Source: JADJNW01 sp964517175 (lineage in GTDB: Bacteria; Bacteroidota; Bacteroidia; Chitinophagales; Saprospiraceae). From it: a DNA stretch of 64,000 nucleotides. Shown one piece after another: positions 17,304-26,725 of the stretch. Both the position numbers and the translations under genes were made by a program. Each line of letters starts with the position of its first letter. Positions within the stretch are counted from its first letter, which is position 1. A model generated the notes under the pieces. The model saw nothing but the letters and a program-made list of their open reading frames with translations, was not told where the DNA came from and made no database searches. Location of the stretch: positions 24,979-88,978 of the forward strand of contig CAZFBU010000002.1 in NCBI GenBank assembly GCA_964517175.1, given 5' to 3'.

Positions 17304-17807
17304 CTACGCCCCCCAATTGCCGTGCAGCCGGAGTACTTTCTCGATCACGTCCCGGGCGCAGCCGGCGCCACCACTGAATGGCGAGACATACTCTGCCAGG
17401 TCAATAATTTCCGGGGCGGCATCACGCGGGCAGGTCGGCAAGCCAACCTTGCGCATGACTTCATAATCCGGCAGATCATCGCCCATGTACAGAATTGCCT
17501 GCGGATTGAGGTCTTTTTCGTGCACATACTCCTCGAAAGCCTCCAGCTTGTCCTTCGAGCGCCCCATGAACACGTCGGTTACCCCCAATCCATTTAGGCG
17601 TTTGCGCACACCTTCCGACTTTCCGCCAGTGATCACGCAAACGTTGTAGCCAGCCTCTACCGCAGTTTTCAGCGCATAGCCATCGCGAATATTCATTCTA
17701 CGCAGCAACTCGCCCCCTTCGAGTACGAGCACTTCGTTGTTCGTCAGTACGCCGTCCACATCGAAAATGAACGTCTTGATCTCGCTGAATTTTTCGAGTT
17801 GATTCAT
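17304..17807 (-). CDS. kdsC: 3-deoxy-D-manno-octulosonate 8-phosphate phosphatase
   Basis: 167 residues, the normal length for tetrameric C0 HAD phosphatases. Motif I FIFDVDGVLTNN, motif II ITGG, motif III Lys in RSKDKLEA and motif IV YMGDDLPDYEVM are all present, with the family's C-terminal SGGAGCARDVIEKVL. KdsC removes phosphate from Kdo-8-P before activation by KdsB; a kdsB gene is at 42963. The pair implies Kdo-containing lipopolysaccharide. Confidence 0.92.
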   Translation of the reverse strand: MNQLEKFSEIKTFIFDVDGVLTNNEVLVLEGGELLRRMNIRDGYALKTAVEAGYNVCVITGGKSEGVRKRLNGLGVTDVFMGRSKDKLEAFEEYVHEKDLNPQAILYMGDDLPDYEVMRKVGLPTCPRDAAPEIIDLAEYVSPFSGGAGCARDVIEKVLRLHGNWGA

Positions 17808-17815
17808 GTTATTGC

Positions 17816-17857
17816 ATTACTGCTGACTGCAACTGCGCACTGCCAACTATACTACTG
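17816..17857. repeat. heptamer-like degenerate tandem tract
   Basis: ATTACTG, CTGACTG, CAACTGC, GCACTGC, CAACTAT, ACTACTG in near-tandem, with ACTG/ACTA recurring every 6-8 bases. It fills the kdsC-iscX spacer and touches the last codons of iscX. Confidence 0.5.
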
Positions 17858-18097
17858 ATTATCCCGCCATTCGTACACCCACTTTGCCTGAATTTGCTCC
17901 AGGTGCCCTTCGCTGCAATCTTCGCGTTCCCCCTCAAAACTGGGAATTTCCAGCACCCATTCGATAAGGTCAGTAAAACGAATTCGATAGATTTTACCTT
18001 CCGTAAATTCATCGCCAAAACGCTCGTACAGCTTCATTGCAATATCTTCGTGGTCGGCCCAATCGAGCGGCATGTTATCTATATCATCAAAAGGCAT
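17852..18097 (-). CDS. iscX: IscX, small iron-sulfur assembly regulator
   Basis: 81 residues. It has the family features LDWADHEDIAMKLYERFGDE, YRIRFTDLIEWVLEIPSFEG and a final AKWVYEWRDN, matching IscX/YfhJ with a few extra N-terminal residues. IscX binds IscS and modulates cluster assembly. It lies 68 bases downstream of an ISC-type ferredoxin, as in isc operons of other bacteria. The remaining isc genes are not visible; a contig gap lies just upstream of the ferredoxin. Confidence 0.88.
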   Translation of the reverse strand: MPFDDIDNMPLDWADHEDIAMKLYERFGDEFTEGKIYRIRFTDLIEWVLEIPSFEGEREDCSEGHLEQIQAKWVYEWRDNQ

Positions 18098-18131
18098 ATC
18101 TTTAATTTTGAAAGTTTAATGTTCGTTTTTT

Positions 18132-18165
18132 TAATCAACAATCAGCAATTAATAATCAACAATTC
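18132..18165. repeat. heptamer-like degenerate tandem tract
   Basis: TAATCAA, CAATCAG, CAATTAA, TAATCAA, CAATTCC in tandem, filling half of the iscX-ferredoxin spacer. Confidence 0.6.
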
Positions 18166-18507
18166 CTAGTGCTCATGTCCGATAATGCGCGACTGATCCG
18201 GAATTTGCACCTCGATCACTGCGTCTTCATCCAGGATAACGCACTGGCAGCCCAGGCGTGACTCCAGGCGCGGATTGATCGCCCGGTCGATAAAGTCCTC
18301 TTCTTTATCCGAGATTTCTTCCAGATATTCTTCGCCCACTTCAATATAAACGTGACAAGTACTGCACGCACAAACGCCGCCGCAGTTATGATTCAAATGC
18401 ACATCATTATCTTCCGCTACCTCCAAAATGGAATAGCCCTCTTCTACATTTTCGACGGTTTTGGGTTGTAGTTTTTTATCTTCAAATGTAAATTTAACAG
18501 TAGCCAT
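18166..18507 (-). CDS. fdx: ISC-type [2Fe-2S] ferredoxin
   Basis: 113 residues from ATG 18507. Cluster ligands are in NCGGVCACSTCHVYIEVGEE (C-x5-C-x2-C counted within this block) with the fourth Cys in RLGCQCVI. The acidic EYLEEISDKEEDFIDRA stretch and RLESRLGCQ fit the adrenodoxin-like ISC ferredoxin, an electron donor for cluster assembly. A longer frame runs into the gap upstream but has no support. iscX follows on the same strand. Confidence 0.92.
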   Translation of the reverse strand: MATVKFTFEDKKLQPKTVENVEEGYSILEVAEDNDVHLNHNCGGVCACSTCHVYIEVGEEYLEEISDKEEDFIDRAINPRLESRLGCQCVILDEDAVIEVQIPDQSRIIGHEH

Positions 18508-18529
18508 GAAAAGTTTGTTATTTATAATT

Positions 18530-18629
18530 NNNNNNNNNNNNNNNNNNNNNNNNNNNNNNNNNNNNNNNNNNNNNNNNNNNNNNNNNNNNNNNNNNNNNNN
18601 NNNNNNNNNNNNNNNNNNNNNNNNNNNNN
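18530..18629. other. assembly gap (100 N)
   Basis: Exactly 100 N. It cuts the 3' end of the Clp-like ATPase gene and lies 22 bases before the ferredoxin start. Flanks do not overlap. Confidence 0.99.
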
Positions 18630-21600
18630 TGCCCTTCCCGCTCGACGGTGAGCCGAATCGGCAGCGGATTCTGGTGCGCAATATAAAAAAGATGAAGCCC
18701 CGCTTCGCCCCCGATCAAATCGAACAAAGCGTGTCCATCGGCAGTAATAGTTCTTTTTTCTTTATCCGTTTTAAATTGCATATCAAGCGCTTTGAGCAAA
18801 GCAGTGTACTGATCCAGCAGGTAATCCATTTCCCAACTGCCCATGCCGGTAATGAGCGATGTGAACTGCAGGGTAATTTTATCGGTTTGATTTTCGAGAA
18901 AACCACGAGCCGCCAGCATCAGGAAAGCCGTATCGACATAGTGATTGACAAATTCGGTCTGAATGGTGTCGAATTGCGCAGACGAAAACTGATACAGCTC
19001 GCGAATTTCGCGCAGCCCCTCCTCCTGAAACAAACGGTCCCGGAAGTTTTCGCGATAAGCGCGATCCGCCCGCCGCGGCAACAAATCGCCCTGTTTCAAC
19101 CGTAGCGGCAATGCCGGCGCTTCCCGCAGGTAGCGCTCCCGGAAGCCGAGGATGATATTGCTGAGTTGTTCTTTGAGTTCCGCTACCCGGTTTTTAAAAT
19201 CGTAATATTGCCAATCCCAATCCTCCTGTTGTGCTTCACCAATTATAATCATGCCGCCGTCTTCCTCGGCTTCCTCTTCTTCCATTTGCAGAATTTCGCG
19301 CTCCAGATACTCTACGGTACGCAGCAATTTGCCATAAAATGAACGCCCGTGTTTTTCATCGGGCAATTCAGGCAACCAGGATTCTTCCAGCGGATACAAA
19401 AACTCCAACGGTGTGATCCGGGGCTTGAGATGGTCTTCTTCCAGCGCAATATCAAAAATAATGGGCGTATCGGTACGGGTAGAAATAAGCTGCTCGGCGG
19501 AAAGCGTTGTCAGATCGCGTTCGATTTGGCGCTTGAGCGCGCGCCCGCCCATGCGCGCATCGTAGCCGCGCCGCGCTACCCAGCTGAGGGCATCTTTGGA
19601 TATATTGAGAATAGTGGTGCGCCGCACAAAGCCGTCGCGTTGCAGTAATTCGCGAATTTGCAGCCGGGCAATATTCAAAATATGGTCCAGTTCGAGTAGG
19701 TTAAAAATGACAATTTCATCGATGCGGTTGACAAACTCCGGGCGGAAAAAATGCTCCACCGCTTTCCGGTAAATTGCCGCTTCGCTCTCGGGAGAAGGAT
19801 TGAAACCCACCTGCATGCCGACGTCGCGCGCGCCAAGGTTGGATGTCATAATGATGATGGTATTGGAGAAATCAACCGTTCGTCCGAGGCTATCGGTCAG
19901 GCGACCTTCGTCGAGCAATTGCAGCAGCAGATCGTGCACTTTCGGATGCGCTTTTTCAATTTCATCGAGCAACAATACACCAAAGGGGCGATAGCGCACC
20001 TTGCCTGTCAACTGCCCCTCGGGGTTGTAAAAATCGCCGATCAGGCGCTGCACCGCCGTGCCGTCGATGTACTCATTCATATCGAAACGCAGGAGATGAT
20101 CCTCACTGCCCATCAAATAATTGCAAAGCACTTTCGCCGCCTGCGTTTTACCTACGCCTGTTGGTCCGATAAACAAAAAAGAACTCACCGGTTTGGCGCG
20201 ATCCACCAATTTTGCCTTGCTGAGATGGATAACGTTTTCGAGGGCTGCCACCGCCCGCGGCTGCCCGACAAGCTCCTGGGCCAGCGCCTCGTGTACCGTT
20301 TGAGCCTCCAGACGCTCGCCTGCGTCAATCAGGCGCTCCCGCAGCCCACTCGACGATTGAAACTCTTCCCGCACCTGGGGCGCATCAATGCGACTGAACC
20401 GATATTTTGTAGCCAGCAAATGCAGTAAGTGCATAAGGCTGCCCGGCAATGCCTGGTTTTTGTAATAACCCCGTTGAATAGTAAATAACTCATGAATCGC
20501 TTGCACGGTAATCGTACAATCATGCTCCCGTTCCAGTATTCTTCGCTGTTGCAATACGATGCGGGCGCTCTTTTCCGGTGAAGACTCCTGCACCCGCAGC
20601 ACCTGAAACAAATCCGCGAAGCCGCGATCTTTTTCCTGCAAAATTTTCCACTCTTCCGGCGTAGCAATGAGCATAAGCTGCAGCCGACGCTTCTCCAGGT
20701 AAGGCTTGAGTACGTCGCTGAGCGTCATGTTGGTGCTGGCTGATTTACCAATCCGAAGCAAAGCTACCGGGTTGTCGATCAGTAACTTATGTGAAAAACC
20801 CTGCCGCTGCAACGGGTCCATCACATAAGCGAGAATTGCCTCGAAGCGCTTTTGCCACATCCCCTGGATGCTCATGCCGGAAATCACGCGTGTGGGGTCA
20901 ACATGCCAGATCATCTCCTGATCTCCTTTGCGCTCATCGTAGAAGCCACTCTGGTAGCGCCAGACAACCTCATGTAGCAGGGCGTGCTTGCCAACGCCGG
21001 TTTTGCCAACTAGAACAATGGGCGTATTTTCGCGCCGATATACGATGTGGTATAATTTTTCCACCAAATCATCCTGGTAAAATGCGCGTCCCAATTCCGC
21101 AGGATAGCGGCTGTTCAAATCATAACCGACTTTCTCAATCTCCGATGCCCCGTCGAAGTCTGCTTCCTCCCGCAAACGCGCAAAAAACCAATCGGTATGC
21201 GCATACTCGTACCGAAAAGCGCCGGTTGTCACGTTGATATTCACATCTACCTCCGTGAGAAATTCCCGACTGCCGGAGTAGTAGGTTTCGATATCGAAAT
21301 CCTGTTCTTGCTGTTCTCTAAGTTGCAGGAGTAAAGCTTTGAGCACCTTTTCCGTTTTCGCCCTCAGCTGCGTTTTATGCAATGGTTTGGTATCTGCAAT
21401 AAACATGAAGTTATTCACTCCCGGCAGGCAGGCAAATGTCATGCCCTGCAACATAAAACTTGCTACGCCAAAAACGCCATCCACCCAGAAATTACCTGCC
21501 CGAAAGTTGAAGTCGAACAGATGATAGCCCACCTCCGGGTTGAACTGATACCAGAGCAATTGGTCGAGATTACTGCGATCCAGTTCCATCCCTTTGAAAT

Positions 21601-21760
21601 ATTGTTTGATTTCACTGCGCAGATGGGAAGTCGCCATTTCCAGCCGCCGGTGCGATGCCATCGGATGATTCATAAAAAGCGGTCGCAGGTGATAATAACT
21701 GCGATTATCCACCCGGGTATTTTTAACCAGTACCGGAATTTGAAGGCGAACCAAAGCCAT
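18630..21760 (-). CDS. divergent ClpA/ClpB-type double AAA+ ATPase, 3' end lost in gap
   Basis: At least 1043 residues from ATG 21760. Residues 1-210 are not a Clp N-domain and are unrecognised. The first AAA domain (about 240-470) keeps Walker A VGKTGVGKHALL, but Walker B reads KLLIDNPVALL, so the catalytic Glu is Asn. The second (about 500-760) is canonical: IGPTGVGKTQAAK, GVLLLDEIEKAHPKVHD, IIIMTSNLGA and the Arg finger in FFRPEFVNRIDEI. No ClpB coiled-coil middle domain is seen. About 270 residues follow, ending near ADGHALFDLIGGEAGLHLFY, whose G..A...L..E.G.H pattern resembles the PCRF domain of peptide-release factors (inference). No ClpP-binding loop recognised. It should remodel proteins; client unknown. 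Confidence 0.8.
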
Positions 21761-21987
21761 ACGATTATGCCGGAATTTTTCAGCGCGTTAAAATAGATAC
21801 ATTTGCGGAAAGTGCAAAATATAATGCATTTTGATGTGTGTTTTCCGATCGGTAAATAATGCCGTCTTGTAAACAGTTATATTCCTACAAGCTTGTTAAA
21901 AATATCAAAAAAAAATAAAAATAAACAATAAGCAATATGTGGCGTTTAAATTAAAACCATACTTATCGCATTGAAAAACAAATAATT

Positions 21988-22416
21988 ATGAAAATTTCAA
22001 TCATATTAGTAACTGCTTTTTTATTCATGTCCAGCGCAAATAGCAGTATCGAACCGAACAGCATGGCGAATCCGTATCCCGGGATTAGTCCGTTTAGCAG
22101 CATGAATATCCCTTTGATACGGGCAATTGACCAGCGCAGTATAGCATTTGAAGTCAGCAATATATCCATCATACCGAACCCGGTGCGCCACAACCAAGTA
22201 GCGCGCATTGAATACGAACTACCGGTAACGATGAACGTCAAAATCGTTATAACCAATATGAAAGGACAAACCTTTATGGTAGAAAATCTCGGCAAACTCG
22301 ATGCAGGCACTTACACCGAACGCTTGCAGGCACGCGAACTGACCAATGGCATGTACAATTTCACTTTCGTAACCGAACATGGCAGGCTGTCCAGGCGTTT
22401 TGTTGTTGCCAGATAA
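21988..22416 (+). CDS. small secreted protein consisting mainly of a T9SS sorting domain
   Basis: 142 residues. A signal peptide (MKISIILVTAFLFMSSANSS) is followed by about 40 residues of linker and then directly by a type A T9SS C-terminal domain: SIIPNPVRHNQVARIEYELP, VKIVITNMKGQTFMVENLGK, LTNGMYNFTFVTEHG and RRFVVAR. The same domain ends the next gene, with similar wording (MPNPIVSGTTSRVEYVL, GIYNFSFVT, KRFVVTR). No cargo domain is left. It may be a decayed paralogue or a real minimal surface protein. The next gene is 181 bases downstream on the same strand. Confidence 0.75.
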   Translation: MKISIILVTAFLFMSSANSSIEPNSMANPYPGISPFSSMNIPLIRAIDQRSIAFEVSNISIIPNPVRHNQVARIEYELPVTMNVKIVITNMKGQTFMVENLGKLDAGTYTERLQARELTNGMYNFTFVTEHGRLSRRFVVAR

Positions 22417-22597
22417 ACACCCTGCTTTATAACTCCTTGTTTTTCAGATAAGTTAGATGAAAACTGACAGCTATTGGCAAAATGCCGCCTTCGTTTAACC
22501 TTTCCACGAACATTTCTGAACATTGTTTTTACAACCTTGTTTTGTTGGTGACGCTTTTTTGAAATAATAAAACATTTTAAACCAAAAACGATTGATC

Positions 22598-25500
22598 ATG
22601 AGTAAATTGTACCTTTTACTCGCGGCTATGCTATTGTCCGTGAGTATCTATGGACAGACAGCAAAAGTTCAGATCATTCACAATTCTCCAACGCCCGGAA
22701 CGAACGCCGGTCCGACGGTTGATATTTACGTGAATGATGCTCTTTTACCTGAATTAACGGCTGTGCCTTTCCGCGCCGCTACGCCCTTTTTGAATGTGGA
22801 AGCTGGTATTGACATTGAAGTTGCCGTAGCGGTAAGCCCGAGCAACTCGTCAGCAGATGCCATCGCCACATTTGACCTCGGCACATTGGTAGATGACGGC
22901 GTCTATGTCGTTACTGCAGCCGGCATTGTGGGCGATGCGACTACACCTTTCAACCTTTTCGTAAATCCGATGGGCAGAACTGCTTCCGGCACGGTGGGGC
23001 AATTCGCCTTTACGACCTTCCACGGCTCGCCGGATGCACCAAATGTAGATGTGGACGCCTTCGCCATTGGCAATCTGATTCCCGATCTGGCATTTGGCTC
23101 TTACACCGATTATATCACGGTAGCACCACGAAATTACTTCCTCCATGTACGCGCAGCGGGCGATCCCAACATCGTCGCTACTTTCCAGGCGGACCTGAGC
23201 AGTTTGGAGGATGCCGCAGCAGTGGTGTTCGCTTCCGGCTTGCTGAGCGATACACCGGGCTTTGGGCTGTTTGCGGCGCTACCCGACGGCACCGTCGTGG
23301 AATTCCCGGCAGTACCGACTACGCGGGTGCAAATCATTCACAATTCGCCTTCACCAACGGTCGATATTTATACTAATGGCTTGTTGCTGGTGGATGATTT
23401 TGAATTCCGCACCGCAACGCCGTTCGTCGATGTACCGGCAGATGTGGAAATTGACGTAGCCGTAGCGCCTGCCAACAGCACCTCCGCAGCAGATGCGATT
23501 GCGACATTCGAGAATATAATCTTCAATAACGGACAAAATTACGTCGTAACAGCTGGCGGTATCGTCGGCGATGTGGATTTTCCATTTACGTTGCAAGTCA
23601 ACGACATGGCACGCACGGCGGCTGAAACGGCTGGCAATGTTGAATTTGCTACCCTGCACGGCTCGCCCGGCGCACCCAATGTGGACGTGGACGCTTTCGC
23701 TATTGGCAATCTGATTGCAGACCTGGCTTATGGCGATTACACTGATTACCTGTCCGTAGCGCCAAGAAATTACTTCCTGAACGTACGCGCAGCGGGCGAT
23801 CCAAATATTGTAGCTACTTTCCAGGCAGACCTCAGCGGTTTGGCGGATGGCGCAGCGACGGTGTTCGCTTCCGGCTTGCTGGGCGGCGATCCGGCATTTG
23901 GCTTGTTTGCGGCGCTACCCGACGGCACCGTCGTGGAATTCCCGACAGTACCGACTACGCGGGTGCAGATCATTCACAATTCGCCTTCACCAACGGTCGA
24001 TATTTATACTAATGGCTTGTTGCNNNNNNNNNNNNNNNNNNNNNNNNNNNNNNNNNNNNNNNNNNNNNNNNNNNNNNNNNNNNNNNNNNNNNNNNNNNNN
24101 NNNNNNNNNNNNNNNNNNNNNNNATCATTCACAATTCGCCTTCACCAACGGTCGATATTTATACTAATGGCTTGTTGCTGGTGGATGATTTTGAATTCCG
24201 CACCGCAACGCCGTTCGTCGATGTACCGGCAGATGTGGAAATTGACGTAGCCGTAGCGCCTGCCAACAGCACCTCCGCAGCAGATGCGATTGCGACATTC
24301 GAGAATATAATCTTCAATAACGGACAGCCGTATGTGGTCATTGCCAATGGCATTGTCGGTGACATGGACAATCCGTTTACCCTGGCAGTGAACGCGATGG
24401 CGCGGGAGACGAGCAATATGATGGATCAGATTGATCTGAGTGTTTTTCACGGTTCGCCGGGTGCGCCGAATGTGGATGTGGATGAGCGTTTGCTGGGCAA
24501 CCTGATCGAAAATCTCGCTTTTGGCGAATTCAGTGACGACTACCTTTCCGTACCGGAAGGCGTTTATACGCTGGATATTCGTGCCAATGGCAGCACCGAT
24601 ATCGTCGCTTCTTTTGAAGCAGACCTGAATGGTTTGGCGGGCAACGCAGCCACGGTATTTGCATCGGGCTTGCTGGGTGATGATCCCGCATTTGGTCTGT
24701 TTGCAGCCCTACCGAGCGGCGCGGTTGTAGAGTTGCCACAGGTAGAGAACGCAAGAATCCAAATTGTACACAATGCCGCTAATCCGACGGTGGATGTGTA
24801 TGTCAATGGCGAATTGCTGATCGATAACTTTGCGTATCGCACGGCAACGGAGTTTCAATATGTACCGGCAGGAACACCTCTTGATATTGCCATTGCACCG
24901 GAAAGCAGCACTTCAGTGGCGGATGCCATCGCAACCTTCCCGGGTGTGACATTGGAAAATGGCGAAGCGTACTACGTAGTAGCAACCGGCTTGGTTGGCG
25001 ATGCACAAACGCCTTTTGATCTGGCGGTTTACGCAGGTGCGCGCGAAGCAGCAGCCAGCGGTTCGGGTGTTGATCTTCAGTTGTACCACGGTTCAACCGA
25101 CGCACCGGAAGTGGACGTTGTAGTGAGAGGTGGCGGCATCCTGTTTGACAATATCGCATATGGCGAATTTGCGGACGATTATGTGAATGTTCCGGCAGCT
25201 TCCTACGATCTGGACATTACACCCGCAGACAATAATAATTTTGCGGCAGCCGCAGTAACTGCCGATGTAAGTACGCTCGAAGGTGGTGCAGCGCTGGTGT
25301 TGGCTTCCGGTTTCCTGAGTGGTGAGGAGCCAGCCTTTGCCGTTTTTGTAGCATTGCCAAATGGCGTAACCCTGGTACTGGACGCACTAACCAGCACCGG
25401 TTCGGTAGGCCGCATTGTTAATAAGCTGGACATCATGCCAAACCCGATTGTTTCCGGCACAACTTCCAGAGTGGAATATGTGCTGAATGAAGCACTGCGC

Positions 25501-25680
25501 GTGAATGTCGTAATCAGCGACTTCCAGGGCAGAACACTTCGCGCGGAGAACCTCGGACAAGTACCGGCGGGTGAGTTCACTTACCAACTGGACGCAACGA
25601 ACTTGCCACAAGGCATTTACAATTTCAGTTTCGTAACGCCACAAGGCACGATTACCAAGCGTTTCGTCGTGACGAGATAA
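22598..25680 (+). CDS. DUF4397-repeat T9SS substrate (spans a contig gap)
   Basis: Starts MSKLYLLLAAMLLSVSIYGQ (signal peptide); the ATG at 22598 is used instead of the TTG at 22592. The body is a series of DUF4397 units of about 210 residues, each with VQIIHNSPSPTVDIY, a LPDGTVVEFP-type edge and FATLHGSPGAPNVDVD, and the C-terminus is a type A T9SS sorting domain (MPNPIVSGTTSRVEYVL to KRFVVTR). The 100-N gap breaks the frame on paper. If the 55 bases shared by the two contig ends are merged, the reading frame is continuous and gives 975 residues with four DUF4397 units. DUF4397 function is unknown; the protein should be exported and surface-bound. A terminator follows. Confidence 0.85.
23333..23535. 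repeat. 203-bp near-identical repeat, copy A
   Basis: Identical base for base to 24124-24326 inside the DUF4397 gene. A third partial copy (55 bases) is at 23969-24023, ending at the gap. Such identity shows recent duplication or gene conversion of one DUF4397 unit. Confidence 0.9.
24024..24123. other. assembly gap (100 N) with exact 55-base overlap of flanks
   Basis: The 55 bases before the gap (23969-24023) are identical to the first 55 after it (24124-24178). An exact overlap at both contig ends, starting where the 203-bp repeat starts, is what a de Bruijn assembler with k=55 leaves. Merging the overlap keeps the reading frame. Confidence 0.95.
24124..24326. repeat. 203-bp near-identical repeat, copy C
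   Basis: Identical to 23333-23535; begins exactly at the contig edge. Confidence 0.9.
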
Positions 25681-25721
25681 GAAAATACTTTAGAGAGAAT
25701 TTTGTACAACACAAATACATT

Positions 25722-25754
25722 GGTGCATCGGCGACACGTCGGTGCACCTTTTTT
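25722..25754 (+). terminator. rho-independent terminator of the DUF4397 gene
   Basis: GGTGCATCGGCG pairs with CGTCGGTGCACC (12 bp, two G-U) over a 3-base loop, followed by six T. Confidence 0.88.
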
Positions 25755-26088
25755 ATTGAAATTTTTTGCGCAACAGGTCGCCGAGGGTCCGAACGCCGCG
25801 CTTTTTCAGGCGGGTAAGCAATTTTAGCAGCAGCAAAGCCGTGATGAAAGCATCGCCGGCAGCGGTATGCCGTCGAGTGGCAGGTTATACAATTGACAAA
25901 GCTTGTCGAGCGCGTAATCGCCCGGTTTCACGAAAGCGCCGGGCGGATTGACGCGCCTGGCGAGTTGCACCGTATTCCGGATTATTGGACTGAATGACCA
26001 GCAAATCGAACGGCGGATAGCCTTTCAGAAAGTCTTAAATGCGGGTAGCGATGGTGTTTTCCATGGCATTTAGCGGTTGATTCTGGAA
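25753..26088 (-). pseudogene. remnant of a DnaQ-family 3'-5' exonuclease
   Basis: Three pieces in different frames on the minus strand read like the C-terminal half of a Bacteroidota DnaQ-like exonuclease. From upstream: QPLNAMENTIATRI, an in-frame TAA, then DFLKGYPPFDLL (to about 25990); after a frame change VQLARRVNPPGAFVKPGDYA and LDKLCQLYNLPLDG (to about 25870); after loss of about 4 bases HTAAGDAFITALLLLKLLTR and KKRGVRTLGDLLRKKFQ, with TAA at 25753. The HTAAGDA block carries the last catalytic His and Asp of the DEDDh site. The N-terminal half with DxE is gone. Several independent lesions make a single sequencing error unlikely. Confidence 0.75.
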
Positions 26089-26222
26089 TTTTTTTTTAAA
26101 TATTTGTACTTTTATATAGTTAGATGTTTTAGGGTATCTTAGCTTTACATGCCTTGCCTGATCGAATCAATAAGTTAGCATATTTCCAAAAAAGAACACC
26201 ACTTCACCTCAAATCGAGAGAA

Positions 26223-26513
26223 ATGAAAACACATTTAAGCGAAATATTCCTCGAAAACAGCGCCGAAACGCTCCGCGCCATTGCGCACCCGTATCGCATT
26301 GCCATCATTGAAATGCTCTATCACAATGGTCAGATGACCGTGACCGAAATCTACCAAAAACTCAACATCGAACAAGCCGTGGCTTCGCATCATTTGCGCA
26401 TTCTCAAAAACCGCAACGTCGTACAAGTACAACGCGACGGCAAAAACTCGCTCTACGACCTCACAGATAAAGAATTCTACGAAATCATCCGAACCCTCAC
26501 AAAAGTGCTCTAA
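26223..26513 (+). CDS. ArsR-family winged-helix repressor
   Basis: 96 residues from ATG 26223. The winged-helix core reads ETLRAIAHPYRIAIIEMLYH, MTVTEIYQKLNIEQAVASHH, LRILKNRNVVQVQRDGKNSL and YDLTDKEFYEII. No Cys is present, so the metal-sensing Cys boxes of ArsR/SmtB are absent; it may sense another ligand or act through partners. The frame extends to 26154, but the ATG at 26223 begins the conserved N-terminal helix. acs lies 212 bases downstream on the same strand; whether it is a target is not shown. Confidence 0.87.
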   Translation: MKTHLSEIFLENSAETLRAIAHPYRIAIIEMLYHNGQMTVTEIYQKLNIEQAVASHHLRILKNRNVVQVQRDGKNSLYDLTDKEFYEIIRTLTKVL

Positions 26514-26725
26514 GCGCCCCTTTCTGATAATGTTTTTCAAATTTTTGCCAAGTAACATTTTAATAAATGTTGATTATCATATATTTATACTACAAAGCAG
26601 CAAATCCGCCCGTTTATCTACCTGCAGGCAGGGACGGGCAGCGAAAAGCACTATAATATGGAAGACCTACTGAATTCAGAGCAATTATTTTTCTTTTGTA
26701 CAAAAAAATGTAATTTTAGCTTGAT

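Noticed and set aside
26695..26724. TTTG-N18-TAGCTTGA promoter for acs
   Set aside because: The predicted start would fall after the first ATG, and the -7 box is a poor match.
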